Part shown: in pieces, positions 45,164 through 55,200 of the stretch
How the letters are laid out: every line of letters begins with the position of its first letter
How positions within the stretch are numbered: the stretch's first letter is position 1
Source: Roseovarius mucosus DSM 17069
Lineage (GTDB): Bacteria; Pseudomonadota; Alphaproteobacteria; Rhodobacterales; Rhodobacteraceae
Direction of reading: 5' to 3'
DNA length: 64,000 nt
NCBI RefSeq assembly: GCF_000768555.3
Contig: NZ_KN293984.1
Location: 85,898 to 149,897, forward strand
Notes under the pieces: generated by a model
The model's database searches: none
Seen by the model: only the letters and a program-made list of their open reading frames with translations
What the model was told of the DNA's origin: nothing
Made by a program: the position numbers and the translations under genes

Positions 45164-45295
45164 TCAGGCCGTCTTGACCGCCTTGGGCAGTGCCACGATC
45201 CGCAGCGCAACCTTGCGCTGACCGCGCTGATAGGGCAGTGCCGGGGCCGCCTCTCTGCTGTGTTTGACGACCGATTTCAACCAACGCGCTTTCAT
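45164..45295 (-). CDS. 43-residue basic protein, uncharacterised
   Basis: A short gene on the minus strand starting MKARWLKSVVKHSREAAPAL and ending LRIVALPKAVKTA. It has 10 Lys/Arg in 43 residues and no acidic residue except one Glu. AGAGGTGAGAG lies 5 bases before the ATG, a strong ribosome-binding site. Small MKARWLKSV-type proteins of unknown function look roseobacter-specific to me, but I cannot check that. A role cannot be assigned; the pattern resembles a nucleic-acid-binding or ribosome-associated peptide. Confidence 0.6.
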   Translation of the reverse strand: MKARWLKSVVKHSREAAPALPYQRGQRKVALRIVALPKAVKTA

Positions 45296-45539
45296 GGCTC
45301 TCACCTCTTGCCTCAGGCCCCAATTTGCGGGGCTCATTGTTTCGTTACCCGCAACTATGCCCCCGGTTTGGGGCCAAGGTTTGACGGAAATCGTGAAAAT
45401 TCAGACAAGATCAGGGCATACAAGCCATCCAAGCAAAATCTCAATTCATTGAATTTAAATAAAATTTCAAAAGGGCATCACGGGGCATCCCCGATACCGC
45501 CCGAATAGCCCCACAATTTCGGCCCAAATCCCGCCCCAA
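45296..45539. other. Gene-free, partly AT-rich stretch upstream of the 43-residue gene
   Basis: No coding signal is seen in these 244 bases. The right half is unusually AT-rich (about 45430-45475) and contains the 13-base palindrome AATTCATTGAATT at 45443-45455 followed by TTAAATAAAATTTC. It may hold a regulator site and the promoter of the leftward 43-residue gene. I did not assign -10/-35 elements. Confidence 0.45.
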
Positions 45540-46295
45540 TCAGAGACAGATCACCGAGATCAGCCGGCCATAGTCGGCCTCACCGGCATGGGTGGTGCGA
45601 CGATAGGAATAGAATCGCTCGGGATCGCCATAGGTGCAATGCCGCGTCCATTCCGCCTGCCCGATGCCAGATTGCCGCAACCGATGCAGCCCGAACCCCG
45701 GCAGGTCGAACTGATACCGCCCGTCTACACCATTTGCGAAAAACCGGGCATTATCACGGTCCTCCGCCAGGAATTCCTCGATGAACTCTGGTCCCACCTC
45801 GTAGGCCGCCTGCGAAATCGACGGGCCAATCACCGCCTTGATCCGGCGACGATCCGCGCCCAGACCCTCCATAGCCGCAACCGTGGCCTCCAGAACGCCA
45901 TCCAGCGCGCCACGCCATCCGGCATGGGCCGCCCCGATCACCCCATTGCCCACATCGGCAAACAGCACCGGCTGACAATCCGCCGTCAGCACCGCCAGCG
46001 CCACGCCCGGCACATCCGTCACCATCGCATCAGCGCGCGGGCGCTCGCTCAGGGGTCCTGTGACCGTCACCACATCCGCCGAATGGACCTGATGCACGGT
46101 AATCAGATGATCCGGCTCCACCCCCATCGCCTCGGCCACCCGCGACCGGTTGATCTGCACGATCTCGGATTGATCCGACGAACCAGGGCCGCAATTCAGC
46201 CCCGCGAACACACCCGAAGAGGCCCCGCCCCGCCGGGTAAAGAACCCATGGCGCAGTGGGGACAAACTGTCAGCGGTGAGTATTTCTAGCGTCAT
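45540..46295 (-). CDS. pgeF: Peptidoglycan editing factor PgeF (multicopper-polyphenol/laccase-domain)
   Basis: A 251-residue YfiH/PgeF-family protein. The zinc/copper ligands VHQVHSADV (His, about residue 73), LTADCQPVLF (Cys, about 107) and AAHAGWRG (His, about 124) are all present. The family hydrolyses UDP-MurNAc with L-Ser in cell wall precursor proofreading, and also has purine nucleoside activity. Its ATG overlaps the upstream gene's stop (ATGA at 46292-46295). The longer frame beyond 46295 runs inside that gene. Confidence 0.87.
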   Translation of the reverse strand: MTLEILTADSLSPLRHGFFTRRGGASSGVFAGLNCGPGSSDQSEIVQINRSRVAEAMGVEPDHLITVHQVHSADVVTVTGPLSERPRADAMVTDVPGVALAVLTADCQPVLFADVGNGVIGAAHAGWRGALDGVLEATVAAMEGLGADRRRIKAVIGPSISQAAYEVGPEFIEEFLAEDRDNARFFANGVDGRYQFDLPGFGLHRLRQSGIGQAEWTRHCTYGDPERFYSYRRTTHAGEADYGRLISVICL

Positions 46296-47353
46296 GGCTC
46301 CAATCCGGGTGGTGGTGCGGCCCCCTCGGGATAGAGACCCAGCACTTTGAAGAGCGTCCCCATTTCCTCGGCCCCGGTCAAGCGCTGATATGCGGCAAGA
46401 TGGCTTTCCAACGCCTGCCCGCTCAGATTGCGCGCCAGCGCCTCGGCCCGCGCGGCAATCCCCAACCGCTCCAGAAATATCCCCTGCGGCGTCAGGCGCG
46501 TATGCCGCGCAGGAGAGGCCGCCCGCGCCAGCGCCGCGAAATCGACATGCGCGGTCAAATCCGCCGCCCCCGGTTCGGCCAGCGGATCCACCGGCGCATG
46601 GCCCTTGACCGCCTGAAACGTATCGCCCAGCGACTGCCAATCGCCATAATCCACGATCAGTGCGGCACCGCCCTGTCCTGCTATCCGCGCGCCGATCTCG
46701 GCCGCCACCGCTTCGCCCGCGCCGCAGGTCTCGACAATATCGCCCTCGCGCGTGTCCACCAGACGCGCCGCCAATGCGGGCGGGGCCACCGGCCCACCTA
46801 GGCCCAGAGTCAATTGCCCGGCGCTTTGCCCCACAACCCGCTCGCGCCAGCCGTCCCCGGACCGCTGAAACTGCCGGATCGGCAACGCATCGAAAAACTC
46901 GTTCGCCAACAGGTAAAGCGGCCCCTCCGGCAGGCTCTCAACCCGGTCATGCCAGATGACATCGCCCGCAATCGCCCGCCGCTGCGCCGCGCACAAGACG
47001 GGCGATCCTTCGACCAGATGCACCTCTGCAGCCTCGCGAAACCCCGGCACGCCCCGCGTTGCGCGCAGCACATCCGCCATCAGCGTCCCGCGCCCCGGCC
47101 CCATTTCCGCCAGCACAAACCGCGCAGGCCGCCCCTGATCCAGCCAGACCTGCGCAAGGCACAGCCCCAGCAACTCGCCAAACATCTGGCTGATCTCCGG
47201 CGCGGTGACGAAATCGCCCCCTGCCCCAAACGGATCGCGCGTCGCGTAATAGCCAAACTCGGGATGCATGAGACAGGCCGCCATGTAATCCGCCACGCTC
47301 ATTGGCCCCGCCTCGGCGATCCGCGCCAGCAAATGCGCCCGCAGCCCGCTCAT
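46292..47353 (-). CDS. MidA/NDUFAF7-like SAM-dependent methyltransferase
   Basis: A 353-residue protein of DUF185, the family of mitochondrial NDUFAF7/MidA. The conserved blocks [44 protein letters not shown] (about residues 17-60), [18 protein letters not shown] (about 80, SAM-binding) and [16 protein letters not shown] (about 135) are all recognisable. NDUFAF7 dimethylates a complex I arginine; the bacterial target is unknown. The ATG at 47353 overlaps the lgt stop (ATGA). It is between lgt and pgeF in one leftward run. Confidence 0.85.
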   Translation of the reverse strand: MSGLRAHLLARIAEAGPMSVADYMAACLMHPEFGYYATRDPFGAGGDFVTAPEISQMFGELLGLCLAQVWLDQGRPARFVLAEMGPGRGTLMADVLRATRGVPGFREAAEVHLVEGSPVLCAAQRRAIAGDVIWHDRVESLPEGPLYLLANEFFDALPIRQFQRSGDGWRERVVGQSAGQLTLGLGGPVAPPALAARLVDTREGDIVETCGAGEAVAAEIGARIAGQGGAALIVDYGDWQSLGDTFQAVKGHAPVDPLAEPGAADLTAHVDFAALARAASPARHTRLTPQGIFLERLGIAARAEALARNLSGQALESHLAAYQRLTGAEEMGTLFKVLGLYPEGAAPPPGLEP

Positions 47354-48240
47354 GTCGCCCGCGCACGCCGCGCCCAGAGCACCATGCCAATCCCAAAGGC
47401 AATCATCGGCAGCGACAAAAGCTGCCCCATGGTCAGGCCAAACTCGCCCATCTGAAGCGCCCAGCCCAGCGGATTGCCTTCGCTCACGAATTGCGCATCG
47501 GGTTGGCGCACGAATTCCACCATGAACCGCGCCACGCCATAGCCTGCGAAAAAGAGGCCCGTCAGCGTGCCGGGCCGCCTGAGCGCTCCGCGCCGCCAGC
47601 CCAACCACAAGAGCACGGCCCCAAGGATCAACCCCTCCAGCGCCGCCTCATAGAGCTGCGAGGGATGCCGCGCGCAGAGCTCCACAACGCCCGCGCAATT
47701 CTGCGCCGCGGCCCCCGGAAAAACCACGCCCCACGGCAGGTCCGTCGCCCGCCCCCATAGCTCGCCATTGATGAAATTCGCGATCCGCCCCAGCAGCAAC
47801 CCCACCGGCGTCACCATGCAGAGCGCATCAGCCACCGACAGCCACGCAATGCCCTGCTTGCGCGAAAACAGCACCACCGCCAGCACCACGCCCATCAGGC
47901 CGCCGTGAAACGCCATCCCGCCCTGCCAGACCGCCAGAATTTCACTGGGATTGGCAAGGTAATAGCCCGGCTGGTAAAACAACACATAGCCCAGCCGCCC
48001 GCCCAGAATGACCCCCAGAATGACCCAGGTCAGCAGGTCCTCGACCTGTTCGGGCCGCATCGGGGCCACGCCACCCGGCCAGAGATGCGGCCGCTTGACG
48101 CTCGCCACCACCAGCCGCCAGCCGATCACGATGCCAACGATATAGGCCAGCGCATACCAGCGCAGCGCAAACTCCATACCAAAAAGAGAGATCGAAAAGA
48201 TCTCGGGTGAAATATCGGGAAAGGGGATCATGGCCTGCAT
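47350..48240 (-). CDS. lgt: Prolipoprotein diacylglyceryl transferase
   Basis: A 296-residue inner-membrane enzyme with about seven helices. It transfers diacylglycerol from phosphatidylglycerol to the lipobox cysteine of prolipoproteins. Family signatures: [20 protein letters not shown] (about residues 22-42), [10 protein letters not shown] (about 77), [11 protein letters not shown] (about 103), [14 protein letters not shown] (about 145) and [14 protein letters not shown] (about 190). The ATG at 48240 is used; [10 protein letters not shown] at 48231 is an alternative. The gene is divergent from ubiK. Confidence 0.94.
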   Translation of the reverse strand: MQAMIPFPDISPEIFSISLFGMEFALRWYALAYIVGIVIGWRLVVASVKRPHLWPGGVAPMRPEQVEDLLTWVILGVILGGRLGYVLFYQPGYYLANPSEILAVWQGGMAFHGGLMGVVLAVVLFSRKQGIAWLSVADALCMVTPVGLLLGRIANFINGELWGRATDLPWGVVFPGAAAQNCAGVVELCARHPSQLYEAALEGLILGAVLLWLGWRRGALRRPGTLTGLFFAGYGVARFMVEFVRQPDAQFVSEGNPLGWALQMGEFGLTMGQLLSLPMIAFGIGMVLWARRARAT

Positions 48241-48335
48241 GGCCGCTTCTGTGCCCGCGCGCCCCGGCCAAGTCAACCTTGTGATCCGGTCCCACAGACA
48301 CATATAAGAGAGCAAGTGTAACGCCGGAGAAACCG

Positions 48336-48593
48336 ATGCAGACCCGTAACAAAGTGCTCGACGATCTCAGCCAGTTGATGACCAATGCCATGGGTGTGGC
48401 CCAGGGCGCGCGGACCGAGGCTGAGACCGCGATGAAATCCCTGATCGACCGCTGGCTCGCGGACCGCGATTTCGTCACCCGCGAAGAATTCGACGCCGTG
48501 CGCGCCATGGCGCAAAAGGCCCGCGAGGAAAACGAAGCGCTCAAGGCGCGCCTCGATGCGCTCGACCTGCGCGGCGGTCACAACGAAGGCTGA
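48336..48593 (+). CDS. ubiK: Accessory factor UbiK-family protein (BMFP)
   Basis: An 85-residue helical protein starting [24 protein letters not shown] and ending in a coiled-coil ([31 protein letters not shown]). It matches the YqiC/UbiK family, which acts as an accessory factor for the ubiquinone biosynthesis complex. GGAGAAACCG precedes the ATG. Its 3' end overlaps the converging glycosyltransferase by 16 bases. Confidence 0.85.
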   Translation: MQTRNKVLDDLSQLMTNAMGVAQGARTEAETAMKSLIDRWLADRDFVTREEFDAVRAMAQKAREENEALKARLDALDLRGGHNEG

Positions 48594-49795
48594 TCCGCCA
48601 AGGCCCGGCGCGCGCCTGCGATCAGCGTTTCGGCCCCTTGCAACGAGCGGAAATCGCGCACCACCCGCGCGCGCCCGGCTTTTGACAGGCGCGCGCAGAG
48701 GTCCGGATCAGCGGCCAGCGCCGAAATCGCATCGGCCAGGGCCTCCGGCGATTTGGACGGCACCAGAATGCCGCTTTCGCCATGGTCGATCAATTCACGC
48801 ACCCCGCCTGCATCCGTGCCAATCGTCGGCACACCACAGGCCATCGCCTCCATATAGGCCACGCCCAGGGGCTCGTGCCAACTGGCCAGCGCGAACACAT
48901 CCGCCGCCAAGAGGTGCCGCCGCACCTCCGATCCGCTTATGGCCCCCAAGAGCCGCGCATGCGCTCCCAGACCCAGCGCCTCCAGATGCGCCTGCAACTC
49001 GGCACGATAGCCAGCACCGCCCGCGTCATCCTCGCCCGCGATGTCCAACTCCACCGCGATTCCGCGATCCAAGAGCAGCCGCACGGCGCTCAGCAATTCC
49101 TGATGTCCCTTGACCCGGTGCAGACGACCGCAGGAAAATAGCCGCAGGGCCGCGCCGGGCGTGGGCGGCTGATAGGGCGTATCGCGTTTGAAATCCTCGG
49201 TATCCACGCCCATCGGCTGCACCATGACATCCGCAGGCAGATCAGGGCCGATCACCTCGCGCATTTCAGCCATGAGTTTATGCGTGATGATCGTGGCAAA
49301 GCTGGCATGCCGCCACTTGAACCCCTGACCGGGGCCATAATCCGACAGCGCCCCATGCAGCGTCAGGCTATAGCTTGGCCCCCCCATCAGCCGCGCCAGC
49401 GCACAGATGAGTGCCGCCCGCCCGCAGGAATGGGCATGCACATGGCCAATCCCTCGCGCGCGGCACGCGGCCATCAGCGCCCGCGCCGCCGGCAGGCAGA
49501 TCAGCACATCCTTTAAAAATTCACCCCCCTGCCGCTCACGCAGGATTGCAGACCACGGCGCGTTGAACAGGCCGGATAGCGCATGACCGGGCGTGGGCCG
49601 CCCCAGATAGGTCGTGCGCGCCACGGCCGCCTCGGACCAGTCATGCGAGACCAGACCGGGCGGCGGCGGCCGCGTGCTGAAGAGATGCGGCACAGCCTCC
49701 AACCGTTCCAGATCCGCAATCTCGCGCCAAAAGAAAATATGCGTCTGCCCCGGAAACTGAGGCACGAGATAGCCGAGGTTGAGGGGATCAGGCAT
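48578..49795 (-). CDS. GT4-type glycosyltransferase at the edge of the natural-product locus
   Basis: A 405-residue GT-B glycosyltransferase. The donor-binding C-terminal half has FSCGRLHRVKGHQELLSAV (about residue 225) and ALASWHEPLGVAYMEAMACGVPTIGTDAGGVRELI (about 315-350), the EX7E-type motif of GT4 enzymes. The N-terminus LGYLVPQFPGQTHIFFWREI is typical of the colanic/exopolysaccharide GT4 group. Sugar donor and acceptor are unknown. It converges on ubiK and diverges from the GT2 gene, the first gene of the natural-product run. Confidence 0.82.
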   Translation of the reverse strand: MPDPLNLGYLVPQFPGQTHIFFWREIADLERLEAVPHLFSTRPPPPGLVSHDWSEAAVARTTYLGRPTPGHALSGLFNAPWSAILRERQGGEFLKDVLICLPAARALMAACRARGIGHVHAHSCGRAALICALARLMGGPSYSLTLHGALSDYGPGQGFKWRHASFATIITHKLMAEMREVIGPDLPADVMVQPMGVDTEDFKRDTPYQPPTPGAALRLFSCGRLHRVKGHQELLSAVRLLLDRGIAVELDIAGEDDAGGAGYRAELQAHLEALGLGAHARLLGAISGSEVRRHLLAADVFALASWHEPLGVAYMEAMACGVPTIGTDAGGVRELIDHGESGILVPSKSPEALADAISALAADPDLCARLSKAGRARVVRDFRSLQGAETLIAGARRALADQPSL

Positions 49796-49887
49796 TTTCG
49801 GTTCCGCTTGCCGCCAGTTTGTCGGATAAGGTCTAGCATGCCGCGCAGGCTCAGGACAGGCTGGCGGGCGATGGATTTGGAAACCCT

Positions 49888-50730
49888 GTGTTGACGGACA
49901 AAACCGCACCCCGGCTCAGCGTCATCATTCCCGCCCATAACGAGGCGGGGATGATCGGGGAATGCCTGCACGCCCTCTTTGCCTCGGACCCGGTGGCGGG
50001 CGGCGCCGAGGTGATCGTCGTGGCCAATGGCTGTCAGGATACCACCGTGGCCGAGGCCGAGGCCTGCCGCGCAGAGGCGCGCGATTGGACCCTCACCGTG
50101 CTCGACCTGCCGCAGGGCGGCAAACCCGGCGCGCTCAACGCAGGCGAGGCGGCGGCGCAGGGCGCAGTGCTGGCCTATCTCGACGCCGATGTCCTCGTCT
50201 CGCCCCCGCTGCTGCGCCAGATCAACGAGGTGCTTGATCGCGCGAAACCGGGCTATGCCAGCGGTCAGGTGGTGATCCCCGCGCCACGCAGCGCCTTCAG
50301 CCGCCTCTATGCCGGATTTTACCGACAGGTGCCCTTCTTTCACCATGGCGTGCCCGGCTGTGGCCTCTTCGCGATGAACCGCGAGGGGCGCGCAAGGTGG
50401 GGCCATTGGCCGGGCATCATCTCGGACGATACCTTTGCCCGCCTGAACTTTGCCCCCCAAGAGCGCCACGCGGTGCCCGCGCGCTATGACTGGCCCATCG
50501 TCGAAGGGTTCGGCGCACTCGTCCGGGTGCGCCGCAGGCAGGATGCGGGCGTGGCCGAGATTGCGCGCCACTACCCGGCGCTCCTCACCAATGACGACGC
50601 GCGGCCCAGTGGTGCGGGATGGGTGCTGCGCGCCGCCCTGCGCGCGCCCCTCGGGTTTCTCGCCTATATAGCCGTCGCCCTCGCCGTGCGCGCGCGGCGG
50701 GGCGGCGCGGATTGGACGCGCGGGCGATAA
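49888..50730 (+). CDS. GT2-type glycosyltransferase
   Basis: A 280-residue GT-A glycosyltransferase: LSVIIPAHNEAGMIGECLHAL (about residues 9-30) and the metal-binding DXD-like AYLDADVLVSP (about 92-103) are family-2 hallmarks, with a GCGLFAMNREGRARWG acceptor-side block (about 155) and a C-terminal hydrophobic segment (about 240-265). The start is the GTG at 49888 (TTG at 49891 is possible). The first rightward gene of the locus; the flippase gene follows after 76 bases. Confidence 0.8.
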   Translation: MLTDKTAPRLSVIIPAHNEAGMIGECLHALFASDPVAGGAEVIVVANGCQDTTVAEAEACRAEARDWTLTVLDLPQGGKPGALNAGEAAAQGAVLAYLDADVLVSPPLLRQINEVLDRAKPGYASGQVVIPAPRSAFSRLYAGFYRQVPFFHHGVPGCGLFAMNREGRARWGHWPGIISDDTFARLNFAPQERHAVPARYDWPIVEGFGALVRVRRRQDAGVAEIARHYPALLTNDDARPSGAGWVLRAALRAPLGFLAYIAVALAVRARRGGADWTRGR

Positions 50731-50806
50731 TCCCCCGAGTTTTCAATCAAAGGCCGTCAAATGGCCGCAAATCTCGGGCAAGAGACAACAAAGCAGAGAG
50801 GGCAGA

Positions 50807-52174
50807 GTGCAGCAGGTCAGGGCAATATTCACGGGTGACGGGCTCTTGGCACGCGCGCTGCGCTCTTTGGCGCTGACCGTCGCGGGCTTTGGCGGGGCGC
50901 AGATCCTGCGCCTTGCGTCGAACCTAATCTTGGCCCGCCTCCTCTTCCCCGAAGCCTTCGGCCTGATGGCGATTGTCTCGGTCGTCATTCAGGGCCTCAT
51001 GCAATTCTCCGACGTGGGCGTCAGCCCCGCCATCATGCAGAGCAAACGAGGCGACGACCCCGCCTTCCTCAATACCGCTTGGACCATTCAGGCCCTGCGC
51101 GGCGTGGGCCTCTGGCTTGTGGCCTGTGCGCTGGCCTGGCCCGTGGCGGTGATCTACGACGAACCGCTCCTGTTGCAGCTTTTGCCGGTGGCGGGGCTGT
51201 CGCTCCTGATCACCGGGTTCAACCCCACGGCCCTCGATACCGCCAAGCGGCATCTGCGCTGGGGGCGGGTCACGGTGATCGAATTCGCCGTTCAGATCAC
51301 GGGTATCGTGGCGGCGGTGGCGCTGGCATGGTGGTGGCATTCAGTCTGGGCGCTGGTCGTGTCGGGCGTGCTCAGCGCGGGCGTGGCGCTGGTGCTCTTC
51401 TGGCTCTTCCTGCCGGGGGCGTCGAACCGGATGGGCTGGGAACGGCTGGCGGCCTCAGAACTCATCAGCTTTGGCAAATGGATTTTCCTCAGCACCATCT
51501 GCGGCTTTCTCTTCAATCAAGCGGACAAGCTGATCTTGGGCAAATACCTCAGCTTCGATGTCTTCGGCGTCTATAACATCGGCTTCTTCCTTGCCTCCTT
51601 TCCCATGCTCTTGGGCCATATGCTGACATGGCGGCTGCTCATCCCGATTTACCGCGAACTGCCCCCGCATGAGAGCGCCGCCAATTTCGCCAAGCTGCGG
51701 CGCATGCGCTTTGCGGTCACGGGCGGGCTGATGGCGCTGTCGGCCGGATTTGCCCTCCTTGGCGTCTGGCTGGTGGGGATCATGTATGACGACCGCTATG
51801 CCATGGCGGGGGCCGTGGTGGTGCTGATGGCGCTGATGCAACTCCCGCAAATCATCGTGATGACCTATGATCAAGCCTCGCTCGCGGCAGGGGATTCGCG
51901 GCGGTTCTTCATCCTGACGTTGGCCAAGGCGGCGGCGATGATCGTGGCTCTCCTCCTCGGTCTCGAATGGGGTGGCCTCATGGGCGCGCTCTTGGGCTAT
52001 GGTGCGGCGATGGTTCTGGCCTATCCGGTGGTGATCTGGCTCGCGCGGCATATGCGGGCCTGGGACCCGGTGCATGACGCAGGCATGGCCGCATTTGGCC
52101 TTGGCTTGGCGGCGCTGGCGCTCTGGCTCAACGGCGCGGCGCTGACCGATCTGGCACGGCTCTCGGGCTGGTGA
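50807..52174 (+). CDS. Wzx-like oligosaccharide/lipid flippase
   Basis: A 455-residue integral membrane protein with about 12-14 hydrophobic helices. The N-terminus LRLASNLILARLLFPEAFGLMAIVSVV (about residues 27-53) is the signature of the polysaccharide flippase (Wzx/RfbX/MVIN-like) family. Such proteins move lipid-linked saccharides or lipids across the inner membrane. Lying between two glycosyltransferase genes and the PKS, it would export a glycosylated product or lipid intermediate. A GTG start at 50807 with GAGAGGG upstream is used. Confidence 0.85.
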   Translation: MQQVRAIFTGDGLLARALRSLALTVAGFGGAQILRLASNLILARLLFPEAFGLMAIVSVVIQGLMQFSDVGVSPAIMQSKRGDDPAFLNTAWTIQALRGVGLWLVACALAWPVAVIYDEPLLLQLLPVAGLSLLITGFNPTALDTAKRHLRWGRVTVIEFAVQITGIVAAVALAWWWHSVWALVVSGVLSAGVALVLFWLFLPGASNRMGWERLAASELISFGKWIFLSTICGFLFNQADKLILGKYLSFDVFGVYNIGFFLASFPMLLGHMLTWRLLIPIYRELPPHESAANFAKLRRMRFAVTGGLMALSAGFALLGVWLVGIMYDDRYAMAGAVVVLMALMQLPQIIVMTYDQASLAAGDSRRFFILTLAKAAAMIVALLLGLEWGGLMGALLGYGAAMVLAYPVVIWLARHMRAWDPVHDAGMAAFGLGLAALALWLNGAALTDLARLSGW

Positions 52175-52267
52175 GGGGCGAAAACACCATTATCGCCAAG
52201 GGCCTGCCGCAAAACAGTCGCATTGTCGGGCGATACCGACACCGGTATGATTTGAGCAGTGGATTTG

Positions 52268-55200
52268 ATGGCGGATGACATGACCCAACCGTCGCCCGAC
52301 GGCACCGAGATTGCCATTGTCGGCATGGCCGCGCACCTGCCGGGCGCGCGGAGCGTGGCGGAGTATTGGCAAAACCTCTGCGCCGGGCACCGCGCCATCC
52401 GCCGCATGTCCGAAGCCGAATTGCTGGCCGCGGGCGAGCCTGCGCAGATGATCCGCCGCCCCGATTACGTGCCCTATGCCGCCCCTCTCGACGGGTTTGA
52501 GATGTTCGATGCCGAGTTCTTCGGCTTTGGCCCCAAAGAGGCCGCGATCCTCGACCCGCAGCACCGCCGCTTTCTGGAGGTGGCGTGGGAGGCGCTCGAG
52601 GATGCAGGCCACCCGCCCGAGCATTTCCCCGGCTCCATCGGCGTTTTCGCCGGTTGCGGCATGGGCAGCTATTTCTATTTCAACCTCTGCTCCAACCGCG
52701 ACCTCGTGGACGATGTGGGCATGTTCCTCTTGCGCCACACCGGCAATGACAAGGATTTCCTGACCACCCGGCTCAGCCATATCCTCGATCTCAAGGGGCC
52801 ATCACTGGGCCTGCAAACCGCCTGTTCCACCTCGCTTGTCGCGGTGCATGTGGCGGCGCAATCGCTGCTCAATGGCGAATGTGACATGGCGCTTGCGGGC
52901 GGTGTCACCATCGAATTGCCGCAAGGGCGCGGCTATCTCTACAAAGAGGGCGAGATCCTGTCGCCCGATGGCGAATGTCACGCGTTTGACCACCGCGCCC
53001 AAGGCACGGTCTTTGGCTCAGGCGCGGGCGTCGTGGTGCTGCGGCGGCTCTCGGATGCGGTTGCCGATGGCGATCACATCTGGGGCGTGATCAAGGGCTC
53101 TGCCGTCAACAATGACGGCGCGGCCAAGGCGGGGTATCTCGCGCCCTCCGTGGACGGTCAGGCGGCGGCAGTGGCCGAGGCGCAGGCGGTGGCAGGCATC
53201 TCTGCCGAGACCGTCGATTACGTCGAATGTCACGGCACCGGCACATACCTTGGCGATCCGATCGAGGTGGCCGCTCTCACGCAGGCCTTTCGCGAGACCA
53301 CCCAAGCCGTCGATTTCTGCCGCATCGGCAGCGTCAAGACCAACATCGGCCATCTCGACACGGCGGCGGGCGTGGCAAGTCTGATCAAGGCGACGCTCGC
53401 GGTCTATCACGGGCAAATGCCGCCCTCCCTGGGCTATGAGGCGCCGAACCCGGCGATTGCCTTCGATGGCAGCCCCTTTGCGGTCAATGACCGGCTCAGC
53501 GCTTGGCCATGCCGCGACCACCCCCGCCGCGCAGGCGTGAACTCGTTGGGCGTGGGCGGCACAAACGCCCATGTGGTTCTCGAAGAACCCCCCGCGCGCG
53601 CCGCGCCCGAGGCCAGCGATTGGCCCTTTCAGCCGCTCGTGATCTCCGCCCGCTCCAAGGCGGCACTGGACGCAAATTCCGCCCGCCTTGCCGCCCATCT
53701 GCGCGCCCACCCCGAGCAGAAGCTGGCCGATGTGGCCTGGACGCTCAAGCAAGGTCGCCGCGCCTTCGAACGCCGCCGCGTCGTGGTGGCCGCCAGCCAT
53801 GAAGAGGCGGCAACACTGCTGGAAAAGGGCGATCCACGCCGCGTCTTCACCCATGAGGCGCTCGACGCCCCCGAGGTCGTCTTCATGTTCCCCGGCGGCG
53901 GCGCGCAATATGCGGGCATGGCGCGCGATCTCTACGAGACGGAGCCGGTCTTTGCCGAATGGATGGATCGTGGCCTTGCGGTGCTGCAACCCAAACTCGA
54001 TTACGACATCCGCGCCCTCTGGCTGCCCGCCCCCGCCGATACGGCCACCGCCGCCGAGCGGCTGAAACAGCCCTCGGTGCAATTGCCGCTGATCATGATC
54101 ACCGAATACGCGCTGGCGCAGTTGTGGCAAAGCTGGGGTGTGACCCCCGCCGCCCTCATCGGTCATTCCATGGGCGAGAATACCGCCGCCTGTCTCGCGG
54201 GCGTGCTCAGCTTCGAGGATTGCATCGGGCTTGTGCATCTGCGCGGGCAACTCTTTGACAGCGTGCCCAAGGGCGGCATGCTCAGCGTGCCCCTCTCCGC
54301 CGAGGCGCTGCGCCCTTGGCTGGGCGAGACCCTCGACATCGCGGCGGTCAATGCGCCGGGGCTCAGCGTGGCCTCTGGCCCGCAGGCCGCGCTCGATGAT
54401 CTGGCGGCGCGTCTGGCCGAGGCGGGGATCGAGACCACACGCATCCCCATCGACATCGCCGCCCACTCGCGCATGCTGGAGCCGATCCTGACCCGCTTTG
54501 GCGACTACCTGCGCTCCATTCCCCTCAACGCCCCGCACATCCCCATCCTGTCCAACCGCACCGGCGACTACCTCACGGCGGCCGAGGCGACCGACCCCGA
54601 CTATTGGGTCGGCCATCTGCGCAACACCGTCCATTTCGCCGATGGGCTGGGCCGTCTGGCCGATGGCCCGCGCCGCGTGTTCCTCGAGGTGGGTCCGGGC
54701 AAGGCGCTGGCCTCCCTCGCGCAGGCCCATGGCGCCATCAGCGCCAATCAGGTCATCGGCACCCTGCGCCACCCCGAGGATAGCATCGCCGACGATGCCT
54801 ATTTCATGGCGATGCTGGCGCGGATGTGGGCGGTGGGCGTCGAGATCGACTGGGATCAGATCTGGGGCGAGGCGCGCCGCACCCGCGTGCCCCTGCCCTC
54901 TTACGCCTTTCAGCACAAACCCTATTTCATCGCCCCCGGCACGACGCGCGACACGCGTTCAGACGACTGGCCAACGCGCCGCGACGATCTGACCGACTGG
55001 GGCTACCTGCCCCAATGGCGGCCCCATCTGGCCGAGGTCGAGATTGCCAGCGATGCCGATCTGGCCGCGCTGCCGCCCGAGACATGGCTGATCTTCGAAG
55101 ACGACACCGGGCTTGCGGCGGCCGTGGGCAAGCGGCTGGAATCCGCAAAACATACGGTTACGTATGTAATGGCAGGCGATGCCTTTGCCCAGCTCGCGCC

